A stretch of 64,000 nt of DNA from Pyrenula massariospora (Eukaryota > Ascomycota > Eurotiomycetes > Pyrenulales > Pyrenulaceae): positions 2,232,001 through 2,296,000 of the forward strand of contig JAGFMI010000003.1 in assembly GCA_021030905.1 (NCBI GenBank). The letters run 5' to 3'. Under the pieces are notes generated by a model. That model did no database searches and was not told where the DNA came from. It worked only from the letters and a program-made list of their open reading frames with translations. Positions within the stretch are counted from its first letter, which is position 1. Each line of letters begins with the position of its first letter. A program made the position numbers and the translations under genes. Of this stretch, positions 1 through 12,237 are shown piece after piece.

Positions 1-859
1 CTATCATTCGCTGTCTAGATTAAGTCGCCGAAAGCTGCGTGCCGATCTGTGACATTCCACATTCAGAGTGGACTGCCACGAAGTTACGGATCCAGGGAGG
101 TGTCTCCGCTGTTCTTGTCCTGTGCTTGTCTGTCTGTCTATCTAGACCATGGACACTACACTATACTTGTTGACGTGATACCTGCATACTAACTCGCCTA
201 CCTATCTATCTACGGCTTTGCCCGCCTCCCACCTCCTTCTGATGCACACCGAACATGCTATTTCATACAATACTTGAAGTTGGGCATGAGAGAGAGAGTA
301 ACGAAGCGACGAGCCCTGTGACTTGACCTGAGAAGGGGGGGGGGGCAGAGGTTATGGGTAGCCTGCCAATCATGGTTAAGAGTGGGTGAATGAGATGGAG
401 GGGGAGGGAAAAGGAGAGAAGAGGGGAGGAGAGGGGAGGGAGGAAGAGAAGGGATGGGAGTTAGGATGTATGTGGATAACAGTCTAGCTTATAGATATGA
501 TGGGCAGCGGAAGGAAGGGTAGGCGGTCTTTCGGTCGTGTGGGAAGAAAGTGGATAAAGGGGGCGATATGGTTTATTTGTTTACATAGGTGTATATATAT
601 ATGAAGAAATATCCGTGACCTATGCAAAATTCCTACGGAAGCCATCCATCCACTCGCTCAAGCTAATCGCCTGACGCCATACAAAGATAAGGCACATTTG
701 CCAACGCCGTGTATGATGCTGTTGCTATATGACTCGAATAGAGAGCTTTTGGCATGCTACAGCCTAAAGCATATACCAACGCTTTCACCAATGCCATGCG
801 GCTAAATCCTCCTCTTACAAAAACGCTCCGCTCGAAACGACGCAAGATCTGCACAGGTA
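1..859. other. Intergenic, 3' side of ATG15
   Basis: No credible gene is seen. The stretch holds an 11-G run near 334-344 and an uninterrupted 58-nt purine tract at 397-454. It presumably contains the 3' UTR of the minus-strand lipase gene that ends at 860. Confidence 0.6.
397..454 (+). repeat. Homopurine tract (58 nt, only A and G)
   Basis: Every base from 397 to 454 is A or G, in irregular GGGAGG/GAGAG blocks. Low-complexity purine tracts like this are common in fungal intergenic DNA and can form triplex structures. No coding role is seen. Confidence 0.8.
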
Positions 860-2779
860 TCACAAGTCCTCGACCTCCGCCTTTGGTCTACCGACGCAGA
901 TCAGGCCAAAGAAGATCCGCCGGGAGCATCGATCCGCGTGCGACGGCTCCGGCGACGGCGGCGTTGAGGTGGAAGTTCTGGTCGCCGTCGTAGTGTCTGT
1001 CTTGTCGCGACAACCGAACCAGCCTGGAGTGTGGCATGACGTTGTGCTGCTGTCGCCGCTGGTGGTAGAGGAGGGAGGGGTGGGTCGAGTGGCTGTTGTG
1101 ATGGTAGGGACCGGCATGGTCCGCAGCGATGAGGGAGATGGGGAAGAGGTGGAGGTCGTGGTGGTCGTAGTTGGGTCATTGCAGCCAAACCAGCCTGGCG
1201 TCTCGCAGGTCGAAGTACTGGTCGTGCTAGAGGAGGTAGTTGTCGTTTCAGAAGCGGTGGTCTCATCTCTGCAACCCCACCACCCAGGTGTCTTGCATGT
1301 CGTGGTTCGAGTGGATGAGGTGGTGGTGCTTGAGCTGGAAGACGTTGTAGTCTCCGTACCGTTGCTTTCGAAGTACTTCCAGTTGAAGCAATCCACACAC
1401 TCCGTGTCAGGCTTGCATTCGGCCAGGTCATCATATGCAAGAATGACGTTATCGATTACATTGTGGACTTTGTGATTTCCGATGCCAGAGCGCCAATTCT
1501 TATCGTTGACAGTATCGTATATGCATTCAAAACCAGTGTGACATTGGGATTCCATAGCGTAGCCACCGAGAGTACAGGACGCTGTTGCCCCGTTACACGT
1601 TCCCATGAATATTGGATCGGCGGTATGGCCAAAGTGGTAGGCCCCTGTGAACTGTCGAGTTTGGGGACGGGATGGGTCAATGTCGGGTGGGGCAGGGAGT
1701 CCAAGTCGGGATGCTGCAAGAGCCTCACCAGGAGCTTCGAAGGTGACAACAGGGAGACCAAAAGTCATACCGAGAAGGCTCGTGACGGCACCGCCGAGGG
1801 AGTGCCCTGTAAGCCAGACTTGGGAGTTTGGGTAGAGCGCAGTGACATTGGTATAGAGCTCGATAGCCGCTCGGTAGTATCGGTTCTCATTTTTGAGTGC
1901 TTTGACCAAACACGTCTGGTTGCAGGTATAGGTAGAAGAGTAGCAATCACAGACTTGCCGCCAGAAGTACTGGCCACCTTGAGCACAGCAGCAACTAAAG
2001 AAGAGGTTGTCATTCTCTTTATCGTTGGTTGTAGTCTGGTCCCCATCGAAGACTGCAGGAGATGTGCCCTTGAGTCCAATGACAATAGTTGAGTTCCCTT
2101 CGTCGGCAAATATATGACCTCTGAGACCATCCTTTTCCCATCCAAAACTTTGCGAATAGTTGAAACCGTGATTGGGATCTTCCCACTCGCCTTCTCCTAT
2201 CGTCTTGACATATGCATTTGCCGCCATCCTGGCTATACTAACAACAGTATCTTTGTCTGTTATGTTTGGGCTCGACACATCGTCTGTCGACCACGCAGAG
2301 GAATCGAGGCTGACTGCAAAGCCTTCTCTTCTCGCCGTAGCCAGGTGCGATTCAATTGTCGATATACGCCGGTCCGACAGCCTCTGTATAGGCATAGATC
2401 GTGATCTGGCAAAGTACCGGGCAGACGAAGATGGCTCCCCGACAACGTCTGCCCGCTCAGCCCATAGTGGTGTTTCTGCAAATATGTCGGCACGCTTGTC
2501 TTGGTACACGCCATGGTGGAAGATGTGCCGTAAAGTCTGTCTCGATTAGTATTTGGATGTTGCGTGGGATAACAGGCGTACAAATTCATGAGTCCGCTCC
2601 GGAATAGGCCGGTTGATTTCAGGCGTCAATGGTGAAAGTGGTATTGGCGGCGGCGAGAGGTGAGTTGCTTGTTCTCTCGCTAAGGTGGGGCCTGAAAGTG
2701 TGAGGAAAGATAGAAGAACCCGCGCAGTGATTCTTGACGCCGAGGAGCATTGCTCCTGTCTCCGTCTCTTCACAGCCAT
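860..2779 (-). CDS. ATG15: Autophagic vacuolar lipase Atg15
   Basis: Class 3 lipase that breaks down autophagic-body membranes in the vacuole. Two exons (2582-2779 and 860-2536) give 624 residues. The 45-nt GT-AG intron has a CTAAT branch site, and removing it restores the family block [17 protein letters not shown] across the junction. ATG at 2779 is chosen because it precedes a basic stretch and a hydrophobic membrane anchor (about residues 16-34), the type II topology of the family. The catalytic serine is Ser312 in GHSLGG; the His is probably in the later GNHKVHNV block. The C-terminal 150 residues are Ser/Thr-rich and contain three copies of a Cys-x-TPGW-x-GC-x-D motif, linked by low-complexity runs. 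It is divergent from the VPS9 gene, about 470 bp away. Identification is secure; the exact start is probable. Confidence 0.93.
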
Positions 2780-3245
2780 GCTAAATGAGCGTGTGTAGGT
2801 AGGTATGTCCAGAGTTGAGGTCGGTTGGTAGATGTTGACGTCTGCTGCGGCCTGTTGATGTCTTGACAGCCGCTGCGTCATGAGACCAATCAGATGACTC
2901 TCGCGGCTCTCCGCAGCGGGTGAACGAAACAGGGGTCAGAGCGATCGCCGGACAGGTACAGCAGTGTCCCTGAGCTGCACATGCGTCCCAGCAGCTCTTC
3001 ATCGACATGTAAAGTATCATCTTCTGGTTTTAAAACTGCCCATTCTTCTGACTCATTCTATCTCCGTACAGTTTACGAGTGCTGGTCCATTCGAAATAGT
3101 CACTCGTTGAACCTCCCCCGGGACACGCCCAACCCGCACCAACAACCAACGCTGGGCCAGCTCAGCTACCTGGCATGAACTTTCTTGAGCTTTACACCCT
3201 GCCGGAATTTACTCTCTTCATTTCTAGATATTGTGCATTCTCATC
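2780..3245. promoter_or_regulatory. Divergent promoter region between ATG15 and the VPS9 gene
   Basis: 466 bp separate the two start codons. A CCAATCA element lies at 2886-2892, matching the fungal HAP-complex consensus, but a match this short can arise by chance. No other element is clear. Confidence 0.4.
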
Positions 3246-5520
3246 ATGGCGACCACTGCTATCAGGGACCATCCTCTTCCGCTCTCCAACCAGTCCTTTA
3301 CCAGGTTTGAGCCGACACCGCGGCCTCTCGCTGACGGAAGGAGTCGGGCAAGCACCTTTCAGCCATCTGCGAGCTCGCACATGACAGATTCAGAACACAA
3401 TGTTAAGAGACATACATCAGATTTGTTTGATCGGAGCAAAGTCGTGGATGATGGTGATTCAATAGCCGAACTCGAAACCTCCTCGCGATCTAGAAGCCTG
3501 CCTGACAAATTTGATGAGCTACCAATCGAGCTTTTGAGCTTTACAGACCGGCAAGTACAACAACATTATTAGTATCGGCTCACTAATCTATTGTAGCTTC
3601 GTTGACTCTCTCTCTGCAAAGACCTGGTCCGAGCCTCCCACTATTGACAATCTGTCGGAACTTTTTCAAGATTTCTATACTCGAGCAAACGCACAGATAT
3701 CTATTCATATATCCGCCCTTTCTTCAAGAGTATCTCGAGATGCCTCTCCGGCGGCGTCAATCCGGTCATCACGAAGTACATCCATATCTCGACCAGGACT
3801 TTTACCCAAGCCGAGCACGGATTCCATCAACAGCGTAGACAAGGCAGGCCGAGATCAACAAATGCTAACAGCCTCAGAAGTTTCTGAGAAAAGAAAGACT
3901 AGAAAACTGTTGGAGCTTAAGCGTCTGGCTCTGGAAGAGGCTGTAGAGCGCAGAGCGTGTGAGAAGATATACCCAAAAATCTTTCGGCATCGGAGTACGT
4001 TGGACGAAGTTCGAGACGAGAAGCTGAGGTCAAAGACTGCTGCACTTGATGTTGTTGAAATTAGTCTCGGAGAGCTAGGAATTGACACAGGGAACATCAG
4101 CCAGAATAAGGAGGAGGTGCGGTCATGGTTCGCTCAAGCTCGTGATGGCTTGGCACAAATGAACAATGAAACATATCCTCTTGGCAAATTGCTACATCTG
4201 ACTACAGCGCACAAGTCAATCGTCGACACGCTGTCGAAATTTCATGCGTCCTCTTCCTCTGCGGATGATATTCTACCAACTCTAATCTATGCGCTTATCA
4301 CCTCTCCTCCGGAAGGCATCAACGTCATCAGCAATTTATTATTCATTCAAAGATTTCGGAACGCGACTAAGATCGACGGCGAGGCAGCATATTGCATGAC
4401 AAACCTTGAAGCCGCAATCAGTTTCTTGGAAAACGTTGACCTTGCCAGCCTGAGGGAGTCTGAAACCCCAGAGGGACCTCCGAAATCAACCAGCAGACCG
4501 AGCACGCCGACGAGTGAGAAAGTTGGGATGCTTCCAAGACTATCTGAATCATCTCCAGCTTTGATCAATCCTTCGAGGCAAGATCCCGCAACCTCTACTC
4601 TTTCACTACAGCCTCCGCCATTGGCAAGCGAGGCTAAAACTTCTTCGGCTTCTCCGACTCCATCTCCCACACATCAGCGTCGGCTCTCTAACCTTCTGAA
4701 CCCCTCCACGAAAGCACTTGAAGCTGCCGATACCATCCGTTCGACCGCCGACAATGGTTTCAAGAATATTAGTAATACCCTTGATAACAGCTTCAAATTT
4801 CTCTTCGGTCGCCTCCAACAAGCTCAAGCTCAATCCACTGTGGGCTCTCCAACCGAAGTGACGATGCCTAAAACTCTCGATGATGCCCGCCGGCTGGTCA
4901 ACCACACCTCTCCACTGCTTGAAGACCCTGGGAGTGAAACCAGTTCCTTGGCTGACCACCCCACCGAGCCTTCCCCTCCTAAGACAGAGGATAGACTACT
5001 CGGATTGATCGGTGGACGTAAGGTAGTAGCAACTGCTACTACGGCCCGAGAGCGCAGCGTCGACAGTGTTCAGAGTGCTGGGAGCGGCAAGCGTGTTGCG
5101 TTTGCAGCCACTGGATCGTCTTCAAATCTTGTCACGCCTGCAACCGCGCAGTCGTCAACAATATCGCCCACGCCGCCGCCTAACGCACTTGATTCGATGA
5201 AGAATTTTGGTAGTTCACTCAATCCGCTAAATCATATTGGATCCTTTGGGGGAGGCCTCCGCGCGTTTGGGGCTGGTACGAAGGCAACGCCGCCACCTTC
5301 TGCTGCATTGCCAACCAATGGTGATAACGACAGGGAGAAAGATAACATGGCGGTGGAGGTCATCAACCCGGCAACGTTAGAGAAGGTAAAGCTGGAGCCT
5401 CCATTGAAGAAGTTTGTGGAATTGAAGAATGCGGGAGAGCTGAAAATTGGGGAGATAGAGGATTTATTGAAGGATTATCAAAGGATTGCTGGAATGTTCG
5501 GCGAATTAGTCAAGAAGTGA
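3246..5520 (+). CDS. VPS9-domain guanine nucleotide exchange factor for Rab5-type GTPases
   Basis: Exons 3246-3550 and 3597-5520 give 742 residues. The VPS9 domain lies at about residues 255-390. Conserved Asp and Pro are seen in DDILPTLIYAL (about residues 325-335), and the Tyr/Thr block is AYCMTNLEAAISFL (about 366-379). VPS9 domains activate Rab5/Vps21 at endosomes. The Muk1/Vps9 type is likely, but I cannot say which. The rest is Ser/Pro-rich linker plus a short acidic C-terminal helix. The intron reads GCAAGT...TGTAG: a GC-AG intron joins the frames as FTDR/FVDSLSAKTW. A GT-AG alternative (3555-3621) also keeps frame but skips the first AG after the CTAAT branch site and drops the hydrophobic FVDSLSAK segment. 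The ATG at 3246 is the first in frame. Confidence 0.85.
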
Positions 5521-6583
5521 TTATCTGTTCGTGTCTGTTTCCGGGTCGGAGCGTTGGCGTCTGCGGGTAAGTCAATGAAATAGGCGGCGCACATGGAAAC
5601 TCGAAACGAGGGCTGTTATTCTAGACATAGAAGACGCGGATCGGGTGGGAAATCGGTTTCGGTTACGGAGGATGGCGTTTCTCGGATAGAAATTTTATCT
5701 TAGAGCGATGGGAGAATGATCGTAGGATCCGACCCGTGTATGTGCGATGTCTTTGTCGGAATATCTTTGATAGAAGAGCTAGGTAGATGGAGTGTGTGAT
5801 ACATTCTTCTAAACGAATCTGATTCCGCGGCTGATGATTGGCGCGGGCTGCGTGGAGCTGCTCAGGAGGCCCCCAAGAGGTTGACTCCGGTCTGAGGAGC
5901 GAAGCTTAAATCCATCGCGGGCGGAATCCCGTTTCGAGTCCTTCCTGGCCTATACCTGCTCAGTCATCTTCTCGACATCCTCATTCCTCATTCATTATTT
6001 CTTCTTTTCTCTGTTGTGACAACGCCCAAAAAAATCGCGCGCAAATCGACCTTCTCGACAGAGCCGTGCCGCTCGTCTAGCCGTTATCTCGGCTTGGAGT
6101 CTAGCGTAGATCTAATCGACGCCAGACTTTCTGATTACCTGGATGGTGTCCCGTAGGCTATCATGGCCTCGCCCACACACCGAAACGCCTGTGCCGCCAA
6201 TCTGTCTTGGCCTTCGTCCTGCGCCCTGCACTCCGTCCAATCTACGGTAGGGAACGGATAACCGAGATGTGTTACGTCTTGCCTTTCTTGCAACCTGCGG
6301 CGCTGCCCAGAGGAAATATGCCTGGCCTTGCAGGGCTGCCTGCCGTTTCCGTTGTTCACCTTGGGTGGCCTCGTTTGCCGTTGGGCCTGATCACACTTGT
6401 GATTCGACCTGATGTCACGTTGTCCACTTTCGGTGAAATCACTTCTTCCGTATCTCTATTTGTCTTTCACTGTCTCTTCATGTAGACCTGATTTTCAACA
6501 ATGAATGTGTGGGAAGCTCGATTTCAGCGGGGCAAGTCCCAGCTAGCATAGGACATCCCCTTGACGTCTTGTCAACACTCACC
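5521..6583. other. Intergenic and probable 5' leader of the next gene
   Basis: About 1.06 kb with no convincing gene. Short frames between 6130 and 6490 lack any family signal. The last few hundred bases are pyrimidine-rich and probably promoter and leader of the gene starting at 6584. Confidence 0.5.
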
Positions 6584-7907
6584 ATGGGGCCGGCAGGCGA
6601 CTCTTCATCCCATCGTCGACGATGGATGATCGTTACTGGTTGTCTTTCGCTCCTTGTCTTGGTCTATCTAACCCTGACCACCAAGTCAACATCCGTTCGT
6701 TCGCACCGATTTCCCATACCTCAGATCTCTGCACAATTTGGCTCCCTTCCTCCTCCTCCCAGACCTCCTGCCATCCCGCCACATTTTGTAAAGCCGCCTA
6801 ACGTGAAGATCATTGGATTGGTGTTCTATGGCCGGAAAAGTAGAGTGGAGATCCTGAAATGTTATCTTGAGGTGAATTCAATCGTATGAATCGCTGCAAC
6901 AAACTAATCGGAACAGCGCAACATGGTCAACAATGGCGGTTGGCTTGACGAGATCCACTGGGTGCTAAACACCGGCAACAAGAAAGACTTGGCCTATCTT
7001 GACAAAATCCTTGCCAGCTCTGACCGGTACAAGAAAATTGATCTTAGTGATGAAGGAATTGGATTTGAGGGCTACGCACATGCCTGGGGTCATCTTCAGC
7101 GCGGAAGCCTCTATGTCAAGATCGACGACGACGTGGTAAGCTGAATGCACCTGAAAATCACTTCCACTACTAAACATTGTTCTATTTCAGGTCTATTTCG
7201 CCGACGACACTATTCCCCGAATCGTGACCCTTAAACTCTCTAATCCGTCTTACCTTCTCGTGTCCGCCAACATCATCAACTCCCCACTTATGGGCTGGGT
7301 ACACTACCATATGGGCGCGCAACATCCCTACTTCCCCGAACTCATCGAGCCTCCAACAACGATTTCCCTGATCCCCTCTAAACCTCCCCCCTGGCGCTCC
7401 TCTTCCCATCCTTTCTGGACTGGTCCCGACGAGTACTACGTGCCGCTCGACCTTGAACCCCCTTTCCCCGGTCACCGCTGGCTTCGCCTGGCAAATGACT
7501 CCGATATCCATCGAACCCCTATTGCTGAGACGGAATACCGTACCTGGGGTACAGCTCTCAAGTCCTGGCCCATTGCTGCTCAAACACATTATTCTTTCCT
7601 CGAGAATTTAGAACTCGATCAGCTCGACCTCTACAAGTCTCCACGGCCATGGCTGACCGACTACAAACGCCTAAGCATTAATTTCATGACGCTATGGGCG
7701 GATGATGTGCTTGACAATTTGCCGATGGATACTGTTGATGAAGAGTGGCTCACCATCAACCTTCCACGAAAGCTTGGAAAGAGCGTTGCGGTTGAGATGG
7801 AGGGCCTCGCAGCGCATTTCACATTCGGAACTCAAGGTGGTGTGGGTAAGACGGATCTGTTGGCGAGGTATAAGGGATACGCCGACGAAATGATCTGTGG
7901 GAAATGA
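6584..7907 (+). CDS. Membrane-anchored glycosyltransferase-like protein, conserved in fungi
   Basis: Exons 6584-6871, 6917-7135 and 7191-7907 give 407 residues; both introns are ordinary GT-AG. A short cytoplasmic N-terminus is followed by one membrane helix (about residues 15-33) and a Pro-rich stem, the layout of a Golgi type II enzyme. The catalytic-looking core opens with KIIGLVFYGRKSRVEILKCY. The Asp-rich blocks KIDDDV (about 164-169) and VYFADD (170-175) resemble the metal-binding DxD of GT-A fold enzymes. I recognise the family as widespread in Pezizomycotina but unnamed; donor sugar and acceptor are unknown. The start is set at the ATG in a good context (CACCATGG) just before the helix; an in-frame extension upstream exists but is less likely. 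Confidence 0.72.
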
Positions 7908-8222
7908 TAGAACTATCTGAACCAGCGCTGTCCGATATGCAGTATAATGAAACAAACGCCTGCCGACTTGCAAGCTTTTGCCGCGTCAAGCATGCAGCAC
8001 ATCATAAGGGAAAAAGTAGTGGTCGCTAGAAAGAGGCCACGTCTACGAACGACGAACGACGATCGAGGAGATGCAATTGCCCAAACTGGGAAAAGGGAAG
8101 ACGAGTACGAGGTACGAGCGCCGTAAGGATGCCGAGACCGGGGTCCTCGTCTTTATCGCGTACATATATTTGACCTCCAGTCAACGTTTAATGAGTAACG
8201 GCGTTACTCATGTCAACTATTC
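7908..8222. other. Convergent 3' region
   Basis: 315 bp between the tails of two converging genes; only 3' UTR sequence is expected and nothing else is seen. Confidence 0.6.
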
Positions 8223-9147
8223 TCACTTGAGCATTGCAGCGTGAACCACATAGCCGGAACCGTCCTGTAGCTCGACGCTCAAATGCGCGTCTTGCACTCT
8301 CCAGACATGGAACCGCTCCATCAACATTTCGAGCCACGCCTGGAAGACTTCTTGGGAGCGGAGCTGCTGAGCGATCAGGAACACCGTTGGTGTCTTTTTT
8401 ATTCTTTCAAATGTACCCGATCCTAACTCAGCGATGTCAATGCAAGTGTCGACGAATGGCTTGATCAGGAAGTCATTATAGATGCAATCGCACGCTATGA
8501 CCATATCTACCTTGGCAACTCCTGAGCTGCCATCACCTACAACATTTCTTGCCGAATCTACTTCCCAGTCTAGTGGTTTGAAGATAGGTGCTTTTAGCTG
8601 TTGCTTGGGGTTATGACTAAGTTTAGCCTGATTTGCAGACAAGTTTCGCAGGAGCAGCTTCGAGACATAAGGTTGATCGGTGAGAATGTACTCGCCCACG
8701 TCACGGGCAAGAGAAAGCCCGATCAGGCCAGATATGCCACAGCCTAGTTCAACGACTTTAGAATAGGAGGAAACTAGGCCGGACTTGCGGATTGGGTTTT
8801 CCGCTGACGACAGCCAGCGAGCTATGTGAGGTGTGATTTTCCACAGAATGGCACCGGTAGTGCCAGTAGAGAGGCTAGAATGAAGTAGGGAAGGCGATTG
8901 GGAAATTGAGAAGGTTCTCGCTCCAATGTCGATATCCACTTCACACGCTTTGGAATCAAGGAAGCCGAGATTCTGGGAGGGAAGGGCCCGAGAGAAGAGA
9001 AGAAAGGTTTCTGTTTGCGATACCAATAAGCATGTATATATGTAAAGTATGATTCGTTGACAAGCTACCTTCCTCAGGGTCCACGATTGGCTCACCGAGA
9101 TACGTCAGCAGACGATCAATGCAGGCTTCCTCCGGATATGCATCCAT
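8223..9147 (-). CDS. RKM5: Rkm5/METTL21-type protein lysine methyltransferase
   Basis: Exons 9069-9147 and 8223-9010 give 288 residues; the 58-nt GT-AG intron joins VDPEE and ETFLLFSRALPSQNLGF. The SAM-binding motif I is VVELGCGISGLIGLSLA and is followed by the acidic post-I block YILTDQPYV. DMVIACDCIYND corresponds to the motif III region of the seven-beta-strand METTL21 family. The segment TTGAILWKITPHIARWL before motif I is the W-K motif typical of Rkm5, which methylates ribosomal protein L1 in yeast; the substrate here is inferred. The frame stays open upstream to 9450, and another open frame (9422-9688) overlaps it, so a longer N-terminus is possible. ATG 9147 gives a normal-looking N-terminus for this family. 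Confidence 0.78.
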
Positions 9148-10012
9148 CAGATCGGATACGAGAGCTTTCAATACGGACCACTCGGGAAGCCGCCGTGAAA
9201 AGAACAGGTGGAGGTGGACTTGATTCTGGTGGTTGACATCAGCCAGCCGCAAGATCACACTACTAATCCAACCGGCTGGAACGCGTGGTATTACTAAACG
9301 TAAGTAATCACCTTTTGAACCGGATCCGTGTTCTGGACAGAAGAAGAACAGACAATGGATCCAACAAGCACCAAGAGTCTGATCCGGTAAATTCACAGGA
9401 AAACACACTCGATGATTGGCGTTAAGAAGCTTCGGAAGCTTGAGTTGCATAGACCCCTGGTACTAAGTATGCCGTCGCCCCCAAAGATTCGGCATGATCT
9501 CCAGGTTCCAGAGACTTTTGAAACTGTCCGGGGGCGGGGTGTGCCATGGTACTTGGAGGGGAAGGCCAGGAAAACGGTAAAGCGTATATAGAATAAGGAC
9601 TTGAAAGAGGTCCTTGAGGCCTTTGCATCATATGTGCCTCGGTCGGCATTGCGTGGGTGAAGTGGTCACTGGACTTATATTGCGCCACGATGATCCTTCA
9701 GCATCTCCGACGTAAGGCATGAGGCTTTCCCGCAAAAGCGATTACGTCTGGCGCCAAGCAAGCTGCAAGTCTACCTTCAGAGCAACAACGCTTGGGGAGA
9801 CCTTGCTTTTGCAACTACATCGCGCCCAACCTCCCCGGCAGCACCCCGACCGACTCAAATAACCCTTGTTGTGATCTGTGCACTCCCATTTTGCCTAGCT
9901 TCTCAGGAAATAGCTTCTTCAATCCTTTGATTCTCCTCCGTGTCGCTGCCTAGCTCCGCCATAACGTTTCATTACACTTCACTACGCTCCACAGCCAGAG
10001 GTCTCTCGGATC
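9148..10012. other. Upstream region between RKM5 and the acyl-CoA synthetase
   Basis: About 865 bp between divergent genes. The minus strand carries two overlapping open frames (to 9450 and 9422-9688) of unrecognised composition. No GT-AG pair that I can find joins them in frame. They may be 5' leader, or an N-terminal extension of the methyltransferase gene. The 10012 side is presumably the promoter of the ligase gene. Confidence 0.4.
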
Positions 10013-12237
10013 ATGGCACCGCAAAATTTTTATCCTACGATGACAAAGAAGGGGCCGTTTACTATCGAGACTCCTGGCGCTGAAAAAGTTAAAGGCGAAA
10101 CAATACCCCGGCGAAACCCAAGGGCCAAAGATGGTCTCATCAATCGTCCCTCGGAAGATGTTGCTACCACCTTTGATAACTTGAAGCGAGCAGCTGCAAA
10201 GTTCGGAAACGCGAAATGCATTGGCACGAGGAAGCTGATCAAGACGCATACTGAAAATAAGAAAATCAAGAAGATAGTTGATGGTAAAGAGACAGAAGTA
10301 GACAAGAAGTGGACATACTCAGAGCTCAGCGGCTATAGCTACGTGAGCTTCAATGAGTTCGAGAAGCTGGCTCTTGATCTTGGTAGTGGACTTCGTAAAC
10401 TAGGTTTGGTCAAGAATGACAAGATCCATCTATACGGAGCTACTAGGTATGCTTGAGCATTTGCTCCTCAACAGACCGGGCTAATAAAACATTAGTGCAA
10501 ACTGGTTTGCAATGAGCTATGGAGCATCCTCTCAAACAATTACTATAGTGACAGCATACGACACACTTGGCGAGGAAGGACTCCGCCATTCTCTCATACA
10601 GACCCAATCTAAGGCAATCTTCCTGGACTCTTCCCTCTTATCGACTTTCAGCGCCTGCGTTGACCAGTCCAACATTGAATATGTTATTTACAATAGTGTT
10701 GCTGAACCAACAGAATCAGATCTGGATACTTTAAAGAGTAAGAAGTCCGGCCTCACAATAGTAAGCATGGACGAGGTGAGGAAGTCAGGAGCCGAAGCTG
10801 CCATCGAGCCTGTGCCTCCAACGGCGGAGGATCTAGCCTGTGTGATGTACACATCAGGATCAACTGGTACTCCCAAGGGAGTGAGAATCAAGCATAAGGG
10901 CGTCGTAGCTGCTAGTGGGTACTTCTACATTGATCGTTGACTCCACACTGACAATTTCTAGTGGCTGGCGTGAATGCGATTGTTGGGGACATCTTCAGTC
11001 CCTCGGATGGATTTTTAACGTATCTTCCTCAATCTCATATTTTTGAATTTATGTTTGAAAATCTGTGCCTATTCTGGGGTGGTACCATGGGCTATGGCAA
11101 CCCTCGAACCCTTACCGACGCGTCCGTCCGTAATTGCAAAGGCGATATCCGCGAATTCAAACCAACCGTCATCGTGGGAGTTCCGGCTGTATGGGAATCC
11201 GTGAAGAAGGGTATCGTTTCGAGGGTCAACGCGGGAAGCGCAATACAGAAAAAACTCTTCTGGGGCGCAATGTCAATGAAACACTTCTTGCTCAACAACG
11301 GGATCCCTGGCACAGGTATCCTTGACGCTCTTGTTTTCAACAAGGTCAAAGATGCCACAGGCGGTAGATTACGAATCTGCCTCAACGGAGCTGGGCCTAT
11401 CGCCAAAGACACGCAGATTTTCATTTCACTGGCCATATGTCCTATGATTGGAGGTTACGGTTTGACCGAGACCTCTGCCATGGGTGCTATCAACCACCCA
11501 TTGGCTTGGGATCCAGATGTGCTTGGGGAGATCCCTGCCAGTGTGGAAGAAAAGCTTGTGGACTTTCCCGATGCTGGTTATTTTTCTACAAATAACCCGC
11601 CCCAAGGCGAGATCTGGATTCGAGGTGATGCAGTCACAGAAGGTTACTACGATAATGAGCAGGACACTAAGGAAGCAATTACCTCGGATGGATGGTTCAT
11701 GACTGGCGATATCGGAGAATTTGATAAAAATGGTCACCTCCGAATAATTGATCGCAAGAAAAATCTGGTAAAGACGCTCAATGGCGAGTACATTGCGTTG
11801 GAGAAGCTCGAATCGGTCTACCGGGCAGCGCCAGTGGTTGCCAACATCTGCATTTACGCTGCACAAGACCAGGCCAAACCAGTCGCAATCATTGTTCCTA
11901 TCGAAGCAACACTGCAAAAGATTGCTGCCTCGGCCGGCGTGAAGGATGGTCACCATGAGGACCTGATTAAGAATCCGAAAGTCAACGCAGCAGTGTTGAA
12001 AGAGGTACAGAATGCTGGGAGACAAGGAAATCTGAAAAGCATGGAACTCATTGATGCCGTAATCCTGGCCCAGGAGGAATGGAACCCGCAAAGAAAGTTG
12101 CCCTAATTCCATTTTGATGATCATCTACTAACATGTGGTCTATAGATGGTTTCCTCACTGCAGCGCAAAAGCTCCAGCGCAAGAAGATCACGGAGACGTA
12201 CAAGAAGGACATAGACGCAGCCTATGGCAAGAAGTGA
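10013..12237 (+). CDS. Long-chain acyl-CoA synthetase (Faa1/Faa4 type)
   Basis: Activates long-chain fatty acids with ATP and CoA. Exons 10013-10446, 10496-10914, 10962-12092 and 12146-12237 give 691 residues, the usual family length. The AMP-binding P-loop is YTSGSTGTPKGV, the second core motif GGYGLTETSA, and the FACS signature lies in DGWFMTGDIGEFDKNGHLRI followed by DRKKNLVKTLNGEYI. The C-terminal exon encodes GFLTAAQKLQRKKI and a Lys-rich end, as in yeast Faa proteins. To reach it in frame, the last intron must start at 12093 with GAAAGT, a GA-AG intron. The nearest GT (12097) gives a frameshifted tail. This is either a non-canonical donor, a splice-site mutation or a base error. Introns 1 and 2 are GT-AG (the second donor is GTGGGT). 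Confidence 0.9.

Noticed and set aside
5840-5945. GTTTCGAGTCC resembling a tRNA B box
   Set aside because: No matching D-arm, anticodon arm or acceptor stem could be drawn.
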